A DNA stretch of 64,000 nucleotides from Deltaproteobacteria bacterium. GTDB lineage: Bacteria; Desulfobacterota; Desulfobacteria; Desulfobacterales; Desulfosarcinaceae. The notes beneath the pieces were generated by a model that had not been told where the DNA came from, ran no database searches, and saw only the letters and a program-made list of their open reading frames with translations. The translations under genes were made by a program, and so were the position numbers. The stretch spans positions 1-64,000 of the forward strand of contig JAHLLR010000003.1 of assembly GCA_020444075.1 (NCBI GenBank). The letters run 5' to 3'. This document shows, piece by piece, positions 15,690-24,702 of this stretch (within the stretch, counting starts at the first letter, position 1; each line of letters begins with the position of its first letter).

Positions 15690-16555
15690 AAAGGTTCAAG
15701 CAAGGGGCTAACGTGGGCAGCCGTCCAATAATAGGAAGATTTCAGGATGGTTTGTCAACCGTTAACCGGTAAAGGCGATTTCTTGCTTGGCCTAAAAGGG
15801 GGAGAAACGCTGTCATCGGTACTCGGGACAACCTTTCGCGGTGTTGAAGATGCATAGAGGGTTTCTTTGTAGATGAAGTTTTGTATATTGCGGAAGAACT
15901 CAACATAAAGTCCGACATTCTTCAGCTGTTAGTGAGCGCAGGCGCCACAAGATAGTGGAGGAAAAAACATGAGCCACCAGACGGACCTCATGGCAATTGC
16001 TGAGGAGATTAAGGCCTTGCAGGACCATTGAAGGCGAGCCGTGCCGTTAGCCTCACGATTCAGGGCCTTTCGCAATGCTAAAGCATATACTGTGGCGCAG
16101 ATTGTCGTGTTTGGTTCCATAAGTTGCCAGATAATGCAATCCGGGATGCCGCCGGAAACCCAAACGGGCATCTAATGGCATGAAATAACACCGATAGTAT
16201 ACCATGCCGCACCTTGGTATCCTCCTTGCTAAATCCTTCAGCAGACCTAAGCGAGGATAAGATTGCGGAAAAATTACAGGTTCTGGATTGTTTTCATTAA
16301 AATGGTTTTTTGAGTCTGGAATTTTTTTTCGAGGCAAAAAAATACTGTGGCCTAGTCTTGTTTGTTGTCAAATCCTGCTTGTGTTGCCCACCACCACAGG
16401 TGATAATAGAATTATCGTTTCACCCACATGCAAACATTGCCGATATGAACGGATCACTGTCCCATTTGGACGTCCGCCGTGGGGGTGGTTAAAGAATCTG
16501 AAGATGTGGCCTTTGCTCAACTTAGTACAGAAAAAAGCATGGCCCAGGAGAACAA
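15690..16555. other. Long intergenic stretch with small coding remnants
   Basis: No full gene is supported in these about 860 bases. Two short forward pieces look protein-like: EELNIKSDILQLLVSAGATR ending at 15957, and an ATG at 15969 with GGAGG upstream encoding only 20 residues (MSHQTDLMAIAEEIKALQDH). A third piece ends in AFAQLSTEKSMAQENK at 16559, with its TGA overlapping the ATG of the lipoprotein gene. They are best read as fragments of lost genes. Composition is AT-richer than the flanking redox cluster. Confidence 0.4.
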
Positions 16556-16825
16556 ATGATCCAAAAAATATTCAAAAAGACTTTGCTGGGGATTTCGGTG
16601 GCCTCTTTTTTATTGGTTATTGGCTGCAGCAAATTAACTACGGAAAATTACGATCAGTTAAAGATAGGCATGCCATACGCTGAAGTTGTCGCGATTTTAG
16701 GGAAAGCCGACGAGTGCGAGGGTGCTCTTGGCCTGAAAAATTGTGTGTGGGGTAATGATAAAAAATATATCCATGTCGCCTTTGCCGGAGATGTGGTTCT
16801 GATGTTTTCTGGAAAAGGCCTATAG
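16556..16825 (+). CDS. Small DUF3862-like lipoprotein
   Basis: An 89-residue lipoprotein. Residues 1-23 are a signal peptide ending in a lipobox (LLVIGC), so Cys24 would be lipidated and the protein anchored at the membrane. The remaining domain (YDQLKIGMPYAEVVAILGKADECE ... NCVWGNDKKYIHVAFAGDVVLMFSGKGL) matches the small SmpA/OmlA-BamE-like or DUF3862 fold: one beta-hairpin with a G-x-P/S-Y-x-E-V helix. It could scaffold outer-membrane proteins or inhibit an enzyme; no specific role is known. ATG 16556 follows GGAG (16547-16550). It lies 65 bases before the hybrid kinase start, possibly in one unit. Confidence 0.75.
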   Translation: MIQKIFKKTLLGISVASFLLVIGCSKLTTENYDQLKIGMPYAEVVAILGKADECEGALGLKNCVWGNDKKYIHVAFAGDVVLMFSGKGL

Positions 16826-16890
16826 ATTCGGGAATTTATGCCTGAATTCAATGTGAATAGCTACCATTGTAGAAATTGGAGACATTTCCA

Positions 16891-19650
16891 GTGACCAAAA
16901 AACCGACCTGTGAGGAGTTGGAACAAAGGGTTGAAGCGTTATCCAAAGAACTTGAATCCGCTATTCAAAGGGAGAAGGCGCTCAAGGAATCAGAAAGTTA
17001 TTATCGTGCCTTTTTCTTGCACGGGAGGGATGGCGTTGTTGTCCTGGATCCCGAAACCGTCCGACCTATCGATTTCAATGACCAGGCGTGTCGGCAGTTA
17101 GGTTATTCGCGAGATGAGTTTGCCCAGTTACGATTGTCGGATATCGAAGCGAAAGAAACATTGGATGAATCAAAGGTTCGCATTCAGAAAATAATAAGAA
17201 AGGGGTTCGATAATTTTGAAACTCTCCAGCGTACCAAGCATGGTGAAATAAGGCATGTTCATGTATCAGCTCAGGTGATTGATATTGATGAGCATCAAGT
17301 CTATCACTGCATCTGGCGAGACATCACCGAGCGCAAGCGGGCGGAAGAAAAATTATTGCGGGAACAACTGCTCATGAAAACGTTATTGGACAGCTTGCCG
17401 GGTATATTTTACCTGTACTCCTACCCCGCGTTGCGACTCATCCGTTGGAACAAAAATCATGAAACCCTTTTGGGTTTTGGCCCTGGCGAGCTCCAGGACC
17501 GGTCACTCCTGGAATGGCACCTGCCGGAAGCGAAAGAGGCCGTTTTAGAGGCTATCAACGGGGTAATGGAAAAAGGCCAGAATATGATCGAATCGACTCT
17601 GTTGACGAAAGATGGGGAAAGAATCCCTTTTCTGATGACAGGCGTCAAAGTAGAGCTTCAGGGGCAGCTATATATGATGGGCGTGGGGATTGATATCTCT
17701 GAGCGGAATCGAGCGCTGGAAGCGCTTCGGGAAAGCGAAAAGAAATATCGTTTGATCGCGGAAAACACCGCCGACCTGATATCGATCATGGATATGAATC
17801 TGCACTTTACCTATGTCAGTCCGGCAAGCATGCGTCTCCGTGGATTTACCGTTGAAGAGGCCATGGCGCAGACCCTTGAACAGGTCTTAACCCCTGAATC
17901 CTTGCAGGCAGTGGAGGACGTCTTTGAAAAAGAGATGCTGCTCGAGGCCAGTGGAACGGCGGATCCCGATAGAACGCGCATCCTGGAGTTGGAGCAATAC
18001 AAGAAGGATGGCTCCACTGTTTGGATGGAGGTCAGCCTCTCTTTTCTACGCGACAAGGACGGCCAGCCTGTTGAAATTCTGGCCGTGACCCGTGATATCA
18101 CCGACCGCAAGCAAACTGAACTGGCGCTGCGGGAAAGCGAGGAAAAGTTTCGTCTGACATATAGTTCCAGTCCGGATGCAGTGACCATCAGTCGTCTTGA
18201 CGACGGCCTGTATGTAGATATCAACGAAAGCTTCACCCGCGGTCTTGGTTTTACCCGTGAAGCGGTTATCGGCAAGACATCCCTGGAAATAAACATATGG
18301 CATGATCCCGCGGACCGGCAAAAACTGGTTCGGGGTCTCAAGGAAAAGGGGTATTACGAGAACCTGGAAGCTCAATTTCGAAGGAAAGATGGCAGCCTGA
18401 TTACCGCATTGATGTCAGCCAGAGTAATTTCCTTGAAAGGCGTACCGCACATCATATCTGTCACGCGCGACATTACTGAAAGCAAAATGATGGCAACAAA
18501 ACTTCAGCAGATACAGAAATTTGAGGCGATCGGCACGCTTGCCGGCGGGATTGCACACGATTTTAACAATCTGCTGATGGGCATTCAGGGTCGCGCATCT
18601 CTGATAGCATTGGATCTGGATGATTCCCACCCTCATCGGGAGCAAATTCATGCGATAGAGGAATACATCCGCAGTGCGACAAACCTTACCCAGCAAATGC
18701 TTGGCCTTGCCAGGGGAGGCAAATACGAAGTCAAACCCGTCGATATAAATGAATTGGTGAGGGACAGTTCCGCCATGTTCGGCCGGACTAGAAAAGAAAT
18801 CCGCATTCATACCAAATGCCAGGCATCGCCCCTGGTGGTGGAGGCGGACCGGAGGCAGATCGAACAGGTTTTCCTGAATATGTATATCAATGCCTGGCAG
18901 GCCATGCCGCCCAATGGGGGGGAACTGTATCTGGAGACAAAGATCGTCACGATGGATGAGGCGTCCTGCAAAAGTTATCAGACAAAACCGGGGCGTTATG
19001 TCAAGGTTTCAATTACGGATACCGGCACCGGCATGAGTGAAGCCATCCGTCTGCAAATTTTCGACCCATTTTTCACAACCAAGGAAAAGGGCCGCGGAAC
19101 CGGTCTGGGGCTGGCCTCAGCTTTCGGGATCATCAAGAATCACGGCGGCGTGATTACGGTATACAGCGAGGTGGGCCACGGAACCACATTCAACATCTAT
19201 CTGCCGCTATCAGACAAAAAAGCGCATCGAGAGGTCCTTATAGACGAAAAGCTCATCAAGGGATCGGCAACCATCCTTCTGGTTGACGATGAAAAGTTGA
19301 TCATTGATGTCGCCAAGGCCATGCTGGAGCGGTTGGGCTATCGCGTCCTGTTTTGCATGGAAGGTCAGGAAGCCGTGAAAATGATCACGGACATGGGGCA
19401 CGACATCGATCTGGTGATTCTTGACATGATCATTCCGGGAATGGACGGCGGAAAGACATTCGATTGCATTCGCCAGATTCAGCCGGACATGCCGGTTATT
19501 CTTTCCAGCGGATATGCCATCAACGGCCAGGCGGATAAAATTATGCGCAGAGGCTGCAACGCGTTCATTCAGAAACCATATAATATTTCGGATCTTTCAC
19601 AAAAAATAAGAAGAGTACTGGATGGGTCACAAGGCTCAGTCCAACAATAA
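16891..19650 (+). CDS. Four-PAS hybrid histidine kinase with C-terminal receiver
   Basis: A 919-residue soluble sensor kinase. After a coiled coil (1-40) come four PAS domains (about 40-150, 165-275, 285-412, 420-540), then the HisKA helix with His555 in GTLAGGIAHDFNN, a HATPase domain (about 640-770; NMYINAWQAM, GTGMS, GRGTGLGLASAFGI) and a receiver (about 795-910; LLVDDEKLI, phospho-acceptor Asp848 in VILDMIIPGMDG, late QKP). GTG at 16891 is preferred: GGAGA lies eight bases upstream and the protein then starts VTKKPTCEELEQRV, the usual start of this kinase group. No transmembrane segment is present, so it senses a cytoplasmic signal. No separate output partner is encoded next to it. Confidence 0.9.
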   Translation: MTKKPTCEELEQRVEALSKELESAIQREKALKESESYYRAFFLHGRDGVVVLDPETVRPIDFNDQACRQLGYSRDEFAQLRLSDIEAKETLDESKVRIQKIIRKGFDNFETLQRTKHGEIRHVHVSAQVIDIDEHQVYHCIWRDITERKRAEEKLLREQLLMKTLLDSLPGIFYLYSYPALRLIRWNKNHETLLGFGPGELQDRSLLEWHLPEAKEAVLEAINGVMEKGQNMIESTLLTKDGERIPFLMTGVKVELQGQLYMMGVGIDISERNRALEALRESEKKYRLIAENTADLISIMDMNLHFTYVSPASMRLRGFTVEEAMAQTLEQVLTPESLQAVEDVFEKEMLLEASGTADPDRTRILELEQYKKDGSTVWMEVSLSFLRDKDGQPVEILAVTRDITDRKQTELALRESEEKFRLTYSSSPDAVTISRLDDGLYVDINESFTRGLGFTREAVIGKTSLEINIWHDPADRQKLVRGLKEKGYYENLEAQFRRKDGSLITALMSARVISLKGVPHIISVTRDITESKMMATKLQQIQKFEAIGTLAGGIAHDFNNLLMGIQGRASLIALDLDDSHPHREQIHAIEEYIRSATNLTQQMLGLARGGKYEVKPVDINELVRDSSAMFGRTRKEIRIHTKCQASPLVVEADRRQIEQVFLNMYINAWQAMPPNGGELYLETKIVTMDEASCKSYQTKPGRYVKVSITDTGTGMSEAIRLQIFDPFFTTKEKGRGTGLGLASAFGIIKNHGGVITVYSEVGHGTTFNIYLPLSDKKAHREVLIDEKLIKGSATILLVDDEKLIIDVAKAMLERLGYRVLFCMEGQEAVKMITDMGHDIDLVILDMIIPGMDGGKTFDCIRQIQPDMPVILSSGYAINGQADKIMRRGCNAFIQKPYNISDLSQKIRRVLDGSQGSVQQ

Positions 19651-20156
19651 TGAACTGGATTTCCATTGATGGGCAGACCTATGATTCCGCTGAAAATCAA
19701 ATCATCTTGAATTCATTGTGTTCGCAATCAGTTCAAGCTTTGGACAAGGTAGCGTTCGCCTGCCAGGAAATGGGAAAGAAAACTGATATCCATAGGTAAA
19801 TATAATAGATTATAACCATATATATGTGCATATTCGATCTAAGAATGGCTGTTACACAGACCAACCCGGTCACCCAACAAAACCATATTCGGCAGGTGGG
19901 TTATAAAAACCAACTGTTCTGACAATGGTCGCCACCGTAGTTCAATCCCAATAGTACCCGATCAGGCAACACGCTTTTCGCAACGTAATCCTGGAACTGC
20001 GGACGTTGCGATATTGAGCACAAATCCCAAATGGCTCGATTGGGCAATTAAGGTGAGGTAACTGTTCTGTGCAAATGGCAAACATAATCCTTTGTTTTTG
20101 ATAGAACAAAAAAAATACAAGTAGTTGCCACCTGCTAAGCACAAGAACTTAGGATG
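19651..20156. other. AT-rich intergenic stretch, nothing recognised
   Basis: About 500 bases follow the hybrid kinase without a gene. I see short inverted and A/T-rich tracts and a reverse-strand fragment around 19960-20060 (QYRNVRSSRITLRKACCL) that may be an old coding remnant. No RNA structure or transposon end is recognisable. Confidence 0.4.
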
Positions 20157-20201
20157 TTGACAAATCCACCATTCTTCCCTTTAATTGGGAATTATTTCCC
20201 A
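20157..20201 (+). promoter_or_regulatory. Promoter and small palindrome before the IHF-like gene
   Basis: TTGACA (20157-20162) and TTTAAT (20180-20185), spaced by 17 bases, form a good vegetative promoter. Just downstream, TGGGA-ATTATT-TCCCA (20186-20201) would overlap the transcription start and could be an operator. The leader to the ATG at 20298 is then about 105 bases. Confidence 0.55.
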
Positions 20202-20297
20202 CTATAAAAATCTTTGCTTTGAATCTCTTGCCCGATCGAAAAAAAGGCGGTCATGGCAGAAAGGTAATTTCACTATGCATGAAATGGAGATCCACCC

Positions 20298-20639
20298 ATG
20301 GCGCTAACGAAACATCATGCCGCAGAACAGGTACAATCTGAACTGGGATTCCCCAAGAAGCAGGCCATCGAAGTTATTGAATCGTTGCTTGAAATCGTTA
20401 AATCCACCTTGGAATCCGGCGAGGATGTTCTGATCAGCGGTTTCGGCAAGTTCAGTGTCAGACATAAGCGGGAACGGATGGGCCGTAATCCGGCAACCGG
20501 CCAAGAAATGATTTTAAGGCCCCGTGGGGTTGTGACTTTCAAGTGCTCCGGTAGGTTGAGGGAAAAAATTAACGCCAAGCAGGACCCACTTGAAATGAAT
20601 CCCACTCCTGGTCGTCGGGGCGGTCATGACAAAGAGTGA
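20298..20639 (+). CDS. IHF alpha-like HU-family DNA-bending protein
   Basis: A 113-residue member of the HU/IHF family. It has the dimerisation helices (ALTKHHAAEQVQSELGFPKKQAIEVIESLLEIVK), the saddle strand ISGFGKFSVRHKRERMGRNPATGQEM with the DNA-inserting proline in RNPATG, and the closing ILRPRGVVTFKCSGRLREKIN. A 15-residue basic tail is longer than in most IHF subunits. It would bend DNA as homo- or heterodimer and help build promoter or recombination complexes. Its stop codon lies 13 bases inside the next gene, a PilZ-flavodoxin fusion, so the two are translated together. A strong promoter lies at 20157. Housekeeping ihfA usually sits near pheT or ribosomal genes; this copy looks like a specialised paralogue. 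Confidence 0.85.
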   Translation: MALTKHHAAEQVQSELGFPKKQAIEVIESLLEIVKSTLESGEDVLISGFGKFSVRHKRERMGRNPATGQEMILRPRGVVTFKCSGRLREKINAKQDPLEMNPTPGRRGGHDKE

Positions 20640-21711
20640 ACTGCATGAAAAAAGGAAATTCAGACGGTTCCCTTTATCGAAAAAGGATGCCGTCTATTGT
20701 GTAGTTGTAAAAGCAAGATCTGCGGATAGAACAATCGCTTTGTCTACGGTGGACTTCGGTCAGTCGGGGTTTCAGTTCGCTATTATCCCAACAATGAAGA
20801 GCGATTTCTCTAAAGGAGAAAAACTGTTTTTAAAGGCGATCACCGGCACCCGAAATTTGACATTTGCAAAACCGATAGAACTGTCTATAAGATGGCAACA
20901 TCATGATATAAAAAGGGATATCGTGAATATCGGATGTGAGATCTGCACTATTGCGTCCGAATCGGAAAGGCAATTTATTGATTTTGTCAAGTCAGAAGTG
21001 AAATTCAAAGGGATACGGGTTGGAGACCAAATCCGCGAAAGACGTAATTATTCCCATTTGATTCAGGATAACGACCAACGTTCGTTATCAGGGGAAAAAG
21101 AATCTATGCGGATTGTTTCCATTCTTGGCAGCCCATTTGAAGACGGGAACACAGCAAAAATTCTGGTTTGGGTTGAGAAGGAACTGGAATCCGTCGGTCA
21201 TCACGTCGAACGATTTGGGTTGTATTCGAAAGATGTGAACGGTTGTTTAGGCTGCCTTCAATGCAAGGAAAATCAGAGCGAGCCCGGTTGCGTCCAGATC
21301 GATGACGTCTCGAATATCATAAACAGCATGCTGAACTGCGATTTGGTTATTTATGCGTCGCCTGTGTATTATACAGGCTTCAGTTCCCAGATGAAGGCCT
21401 TCATTGATCGGTGTCATTGCCTTTTCCGTGGATCGTGTTCAGATCCCAACCACACATCCTTTATTGAGGGGCAGCGCCATGCGCTGATCGTAACTGCCGC
21501 CGATCCGTTTGTTGATTGTTCAGATCAAATCCAGAAGACTTTCGATAAGATGCTGGATTGTTATAAAGCTTGCTCTGCCGGAGAGTTCTTTGTTTGTAAC
21601 TGCAAAGATCACGATGCGATCGATGAAGAAATAAGATTACAGGCAAAAAAATTTTTTGAACATCTGTTTGATGAAATGAAAACACCATATGCAGTATTTA
21701 TCCCAGGATGA
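20626..21711 (+). CDS. PilZ domain fused to an iron-sulfur-flavoprotein-like flavodoxin domain
   Basis: A 361-residue two-domain protein. Residues 1-125 are PilZ-like: RKFRR (RxxxR) near residue 9, then DFGQSG in place of the usual DxSxxG, and IVNIGCEI. After a linker, residues 161-361 are an NADPH-dependent FMN reductase/ISF-type domain: RIVSILGSPFEDGNTAKIL binds FMN phosphate, GCLGCLQC plus a Cys eight residues later resembles the compact 4Fe-4S motif of Methanosarcina iron-sulfur flavoprotein (CX2CX2CX4-7C), and YASPVYYTGFSSQMKAFIDR follows. The two parts would link c-di-GMP binding with flavin redox chemistry. A Met at residue 161 could also start a separate flavodoxin, but no ribosome-binding site favours it. 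It overlaps the IHF-like gene. Confidence 0.8.
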   Translation: MTKSELHEKRKFRRFPLSKKDAVYCVVVKARSADRTIALSTVDFGQSGFQFAIIPTMKSDFSKGEKLFLKAITGTRNLTFAKPIELSIRWQHHDIKRDIVNIGCEICTIASESERQFIDFVKSEVKFKGIRVGDQIRERRNYSHLIQDNDQRSLSGEKESMRIVSILGSPFEDGNTAKILVWVEKELESVGHHVERFGLYSKDVNGCLGCLQCKENQSEPGCVQIDDVSNIINSMLNCDLVIYASPVYYTGFSSQMKAFIDRCHCLFRGSCSDPNHTSFIEGQRHALIVTAADPFVDCSDQIQKTFDKMLDCYKACSAGEFFVCNCKDHDAIDEEIRLQAKKFFEHLFDEMKTPYAVFIPG

Positions 21712-21865
21712 TGAAATGGGAAATGCCAATAAAGAGCCTGTCTAATTTTGATGAATATTTTCATAAAACCCCAAAAACAATACAATGTGATTGAAAAAAT
21801 ATTCCAGTATAAAGAAGAACCCATGAATTTTAAAAATCTTTAATTACTGGATAGGAGCCGCTGAC

Positions 21866-22135
21866 ATGTCAATTATTTATTACGTTAGAGAAGGAGAACC
21901 GCCCGAAAGTATTGTTGGTGAAAAGGAAATTTTGTTTGATGATTTTATTAAGGGGCACGGCAATATTGGAGTTGAATTTTTTGGTCAATATTTTCCAGTA
22001 ATTGAAGATGATAACCCGTTGAATAAAAATCCAATCAATATGGTTTTGAAAGTTACGGACGACGACGCTAAAAAACCGCCATTCGAAAAAAATGGGTATT
22101 ATCTATTATCTGACATAGGTTCACTTGATTTATAA
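21866..22135 (+). CDS. Hypothetical acidic small protein
   Basis: An 89-residue soluble protein with many acidic and Asn residues and no signal peptide or membrane helix. AGGAG lies nine bases before the ATG. I do not recognise a family. Motif-like parts are YYVREGEPPESIVGEKEILFDDF and a closing YYLLSDIGSLDL. It stands 31-52 bases before the PAS-GGDEF-EAL gene and may be co-transcribed with it, possibly as a partner of that signalling protein; this is speculation. Composition is AT-rich like its neighbours. Confidence 0.6.
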   Translation: MSIIYYVREGEPPESIVGEKEILFDDFIKGHGNIGVEFFGQYFPVIEDDNPLNKNPINMVLKVTDDDAKKPPFEKNGYYLLSDIGSLDL

Positions 22136-22187
22136 AACGGATAAAACGCAAAAAGTTTAAATATCTTTGGGACATCGGTATCAATAT

Positions 22188-23936
22188 ATGAATCCAAAAA
22201 ACCTTATTTACAAACAGCTCGAACATGAGCTGTATTTATATAAAATGATGGTTAATGCCTCTCTCGATTCCATTACTCTTATCGATCGAAACTATACCTA
22301 TTGCATTGTGACCGATGCGTATATAAGAGCTCGCCAATTAACGAAGGAAGACATCCTGAATCATACCGTAGCCGATGTTTGGGGACAAAAAATATTCGAC
22401 CAAATCATTAAATCGAAATTGGACGAGTGCTTCACCGGTAAGACGGTCTCCCATGTTGACGCATATGAATTTAAAAAGAATGAGATTAATTATATTGAAA
22501 CGATTTATACGCCATGCTTCACCTCTGGCAAAGAAGCATCTTATGCGGTTGTCCTATCGCACAACATCACAGAATTAAGGAAGAGCCAGAAAAAAATCGA
22601 GGCCTTGGCTTATTATGATTCGTTAACGAGCCTTCCCGGTAGACCTTTGTTTCTTGACAGGCTGTATCGAGAAATATCAATAGCCAGCAGAAATGGCAAA
22701 TCGGTTGCCGTCTTTTTTTTCGACTTGGATGAATTTAAAAAAACCAACGATACCTTCGGTCATTCGGCAGGTGACAAACTTTTGGCCAGTGTGGGGAATC
22801 GCCTAAAAAAATATTTGCGACAAAGCGACGCTATAGCAAGGCCGGGCGGGACAATAAACTTAGATAAAAATAACAACGAGGATTACCTTGCTCGCATTGG
22901 TGGAGATGAATTCACTTTTATCATCACGGATATTTCTGACAAGAAAGTCACGACAGCAATTGCTGAAAGAATCCTGAATCTCTTCAAGGAACCATTTAAG
23001 ATCAAGAACCGGGAAATTTTTATTTCGACAAGCATCGGAATTGCTTTTTACCCTGATGATGGAAATGATGTTGAGGCCTTACTAAAAAATGCAGATACCG
23101 CAATGTATAAAGCTAAAGAAATGGGTAAAAATACCTTTCGTTATTACTGTCCAGATATGAACAAAAAAGCTGTTGAACGCTTAAAAATTGAGACAAAATT
23201 GCGTTACGCCATAAAAAACCGTGAGTTCCAGCTACATTACCAGCCGCAATATAATATTGGCACGGGTCAGATGATAGGAATGGAGGCCCTGATACGATGG
23301 GAAGATAAAGAAATGGGGCTGGTTTCTCCTGATGATTTCATACCCCTGGCAGAAGAAACGGGCCTGATTATCGAAATCGGCGAGTGGGCAATTAATTCGG
23401 CCTGTCGCCAGGGGAAAATTTGGCATGACAGAGGTTTTCAAAACCTTAGTTTGGGCGTTAACCTCTCAGTCCGTCAATTTTTTGATCCCCATCTTGTCGA
23501 TAAAATAAAATCCGCTATTGAAACCACCATGTTTGATCCGGCATTCTTGGAGCTTGAAATCACGGAAACAGCGATGATGCACGATACTGAACGAGCGATC
23601 CTGATCATGGATGAACTCAAGGGAATGGGACTTAGGATCGCACTGGACGACTTTGGCACGGGCTATTCGTCTCTAGTTCATTTAAAATTATTTCATGTCG
23701 ATACCTTGAAGATTGATCAGGTTTTTATCCGCAACGCAGATCTAAAGGGACGTGATGGGGCGATCATATCCTCCATGATCGATATGTGTCATAAACTGGA
23801 AATCAAAGCTGTTGCTGAAGGCGTTGAAAACATGGAGAGTTTACGTTTTCTCAAGGACCATAACTGCCACCTGGCCCAAGGCTTTTTCTTTAGCCCCCCC
23901 TTGCCGGTTGAACATTTTGAGGGCCTGCTTCAATGA
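22188..23936 (+). CDS. PAS-GGDEF-EAL bifunctional c-di-GMP enzyme
   Basis: A 582-residue protein that can both make (GGDEF) and hydrolyse (EAL) cyclic di-GMP. PAS domain about 10-130; GGDEF domain about 140-315 with intact GGDEF at 238-242 preceded by a 14-residue Asn/Lys-rich insertion (INLDKNNNEDYLARI); EAL domain about 330-580. EAL (366-368), NLSVRQ, ELEITETA, LDDFGTGYSS, KIDQVFI, AEGVE and QGFFFSPPLP are all present, so hydrolysis is expected to work. An I-site RxxD is not obvious. ATG 22188 starts the recognisable protein; a TTG seven codons earlier is the alternative. With two PilZ proteins and a c-di-GMP riboswitch in the window, it is a candidate source or sink of the signal. Confidence 0.9.
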   Translation: MNPKNLIYKQLEHELYLYKMMVNASLDSITLIDRNYTYCIVTDAYIRARQLTKEDILNHTVADVWGQKIFDQIIKSKLDECFTGKTVSHVDAYEFKKNEINYIETIYTPCFTSGKEASYAVVLSHNITELRKSQKKIEALAYYDSLTSLPGRPLFLDRLYREISIASRNGKSVAVFFFDLDEFKKTNDTFGHSAGDKLLASVGNRLKKYLRQSDAIARPGGTINLDKNNNEDYLARIGGDEFTFIITDISDKKVTTAIAERILNLFKEPFKIKNREIFISTSIGIAFYPDDGNDVEALLKNADTAMYKAKEMGKNTFRYYCPDMNKKAVERLKIETKLRYAIKNREFQLHYQPQYNIGTGQMIGMEALIRWEDKEMGLVSPDDFIPLAEETGLIIEIGEWAINSACRQGKIWHDRGFQNLSLGVNLSVRQFFDPHLVDKIKSAIETTMFDPAFLELEITETAMMHDTERAILIMDELKGMGLRIALDDFGTGYSSLVHLKLFHVDTLKIDQVFIRNADLKGRDGAIISSMIDMCHKLEIKAVAEGVENMESLRFLKDHNCHLAQGFFFSPPLPVEHFEGLLQ

Positions 23937-24021
23937 AGTAGTTGAAATCCGTTTATCCAAAGAAAAACCCAGATCATGCCGTTTTGGGGTGGGTTGATAG
24001 GCTCAATCATGCAGCGGTATC

Positions 24022-24690
24022 CTACTTGGCCACCATTGCACGCATCATATCGCCGGCGTTTTCGGCATGGTCAGCGATTGAACCGATAATTTCAGCCAGT
24101 CTGACGATATGAAAGATCGTGACTGGATCGACATCCATGTTGAATACTTTTGCCTTGATGGTGTGTTCCACATGATCGGCTTCATGCTCCTGAAGGCGCA
24201 GGGTTCGAATGATATCTTTAACGATCACCCGTTGTTCTTCTCTATACGTCTTAAAATATTTCCTTGCTTCCGCTACCATGCTGCTCAGTTCATCAACGGG
24301 ATCCAGCACCGTGTCGACCAAATAGAAAATATCTTTGTGAAGCGCTTCCGGAATCGCTGCATGGGGTCTGACGGAAAGCCAGTCCAGCGTTTCTTCCATG
24401 GCGTCCAGCACACTGTCCTGCTCTCTCAGGTAGCGAAAGAGCTGGAATTTGTCGATCGGCATGAGCGTGCCTTTTGGAATATGTCCACGGATTCTGCGTT
24501 TAATGGCATCGGCCTCCCTTTCCATCTCGATGATGTCCCCCCGGAGGGAGTCGAACCGGGAACACTTATAGGAAATATGGCATTCCACCGCTTCCTGAAA
24601 CGCCCATGAACAGTCCTTTATGACTTCTGCATGCTCCTGCAGTCCCTCAAACGGAGACGTCATGAACATGGACAACAAGGGTATTCTCAC
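24022..24690 (-). CDS. DUF47/TIGR00153 Pit accessory protein (PhoU-like)
   Basis: A 222-residue all-helical cytoplasmic protein of the DUF47 family, distantly related to PhoU. Features: SPFEGLQEHAEVIKDC at the start, EMEREADAIKRRIRGHI near residue 60 and LQEHEADHVEHTIKAKVF near 168, the paired metal-binding E/D-rich helices of PhoU-like bundles. These proteins control or assist Pit phosphate transporters. GTG at 24690 follows AAAGGAGAGG; the Pit gene ends 12 bases upstream, so the pair is an operon. Phosphate is the likely substrate, though the Pit/DUF47 pair can also handle metal-phosphate complexes. Confidence 0.88.
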   Translation of the reverse strand: MRIPLLSMFMTSPFEGLQEHAEVIKDCSWAFQEAVECHISYKCSRFDSLRGDIIEMEREADAIKRRIRGHIPKGTLMPIDKFQLFRYLREQDSVLDAMEETLDWLSVRPHAAIPEALHKDIFYLVDTVLDPVDELSSMVAEARKYFKTYREEQRVIVKDIIRTLRLQEHEADHVEHTIKAKVFNMDVDPVTIFHIVRLAEIIGSIADHAENAGDMMRAMVAK

Positions 24691-24702
24691 GGCCCCTCTC
24701 CT

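Noticed and set aside
24540-24570. GGAGTCGAACC motif as tRNA T-arm
   Set aside because: It lies inside the DUF47 coding sequence and no acceptor or anticodon stem is present.
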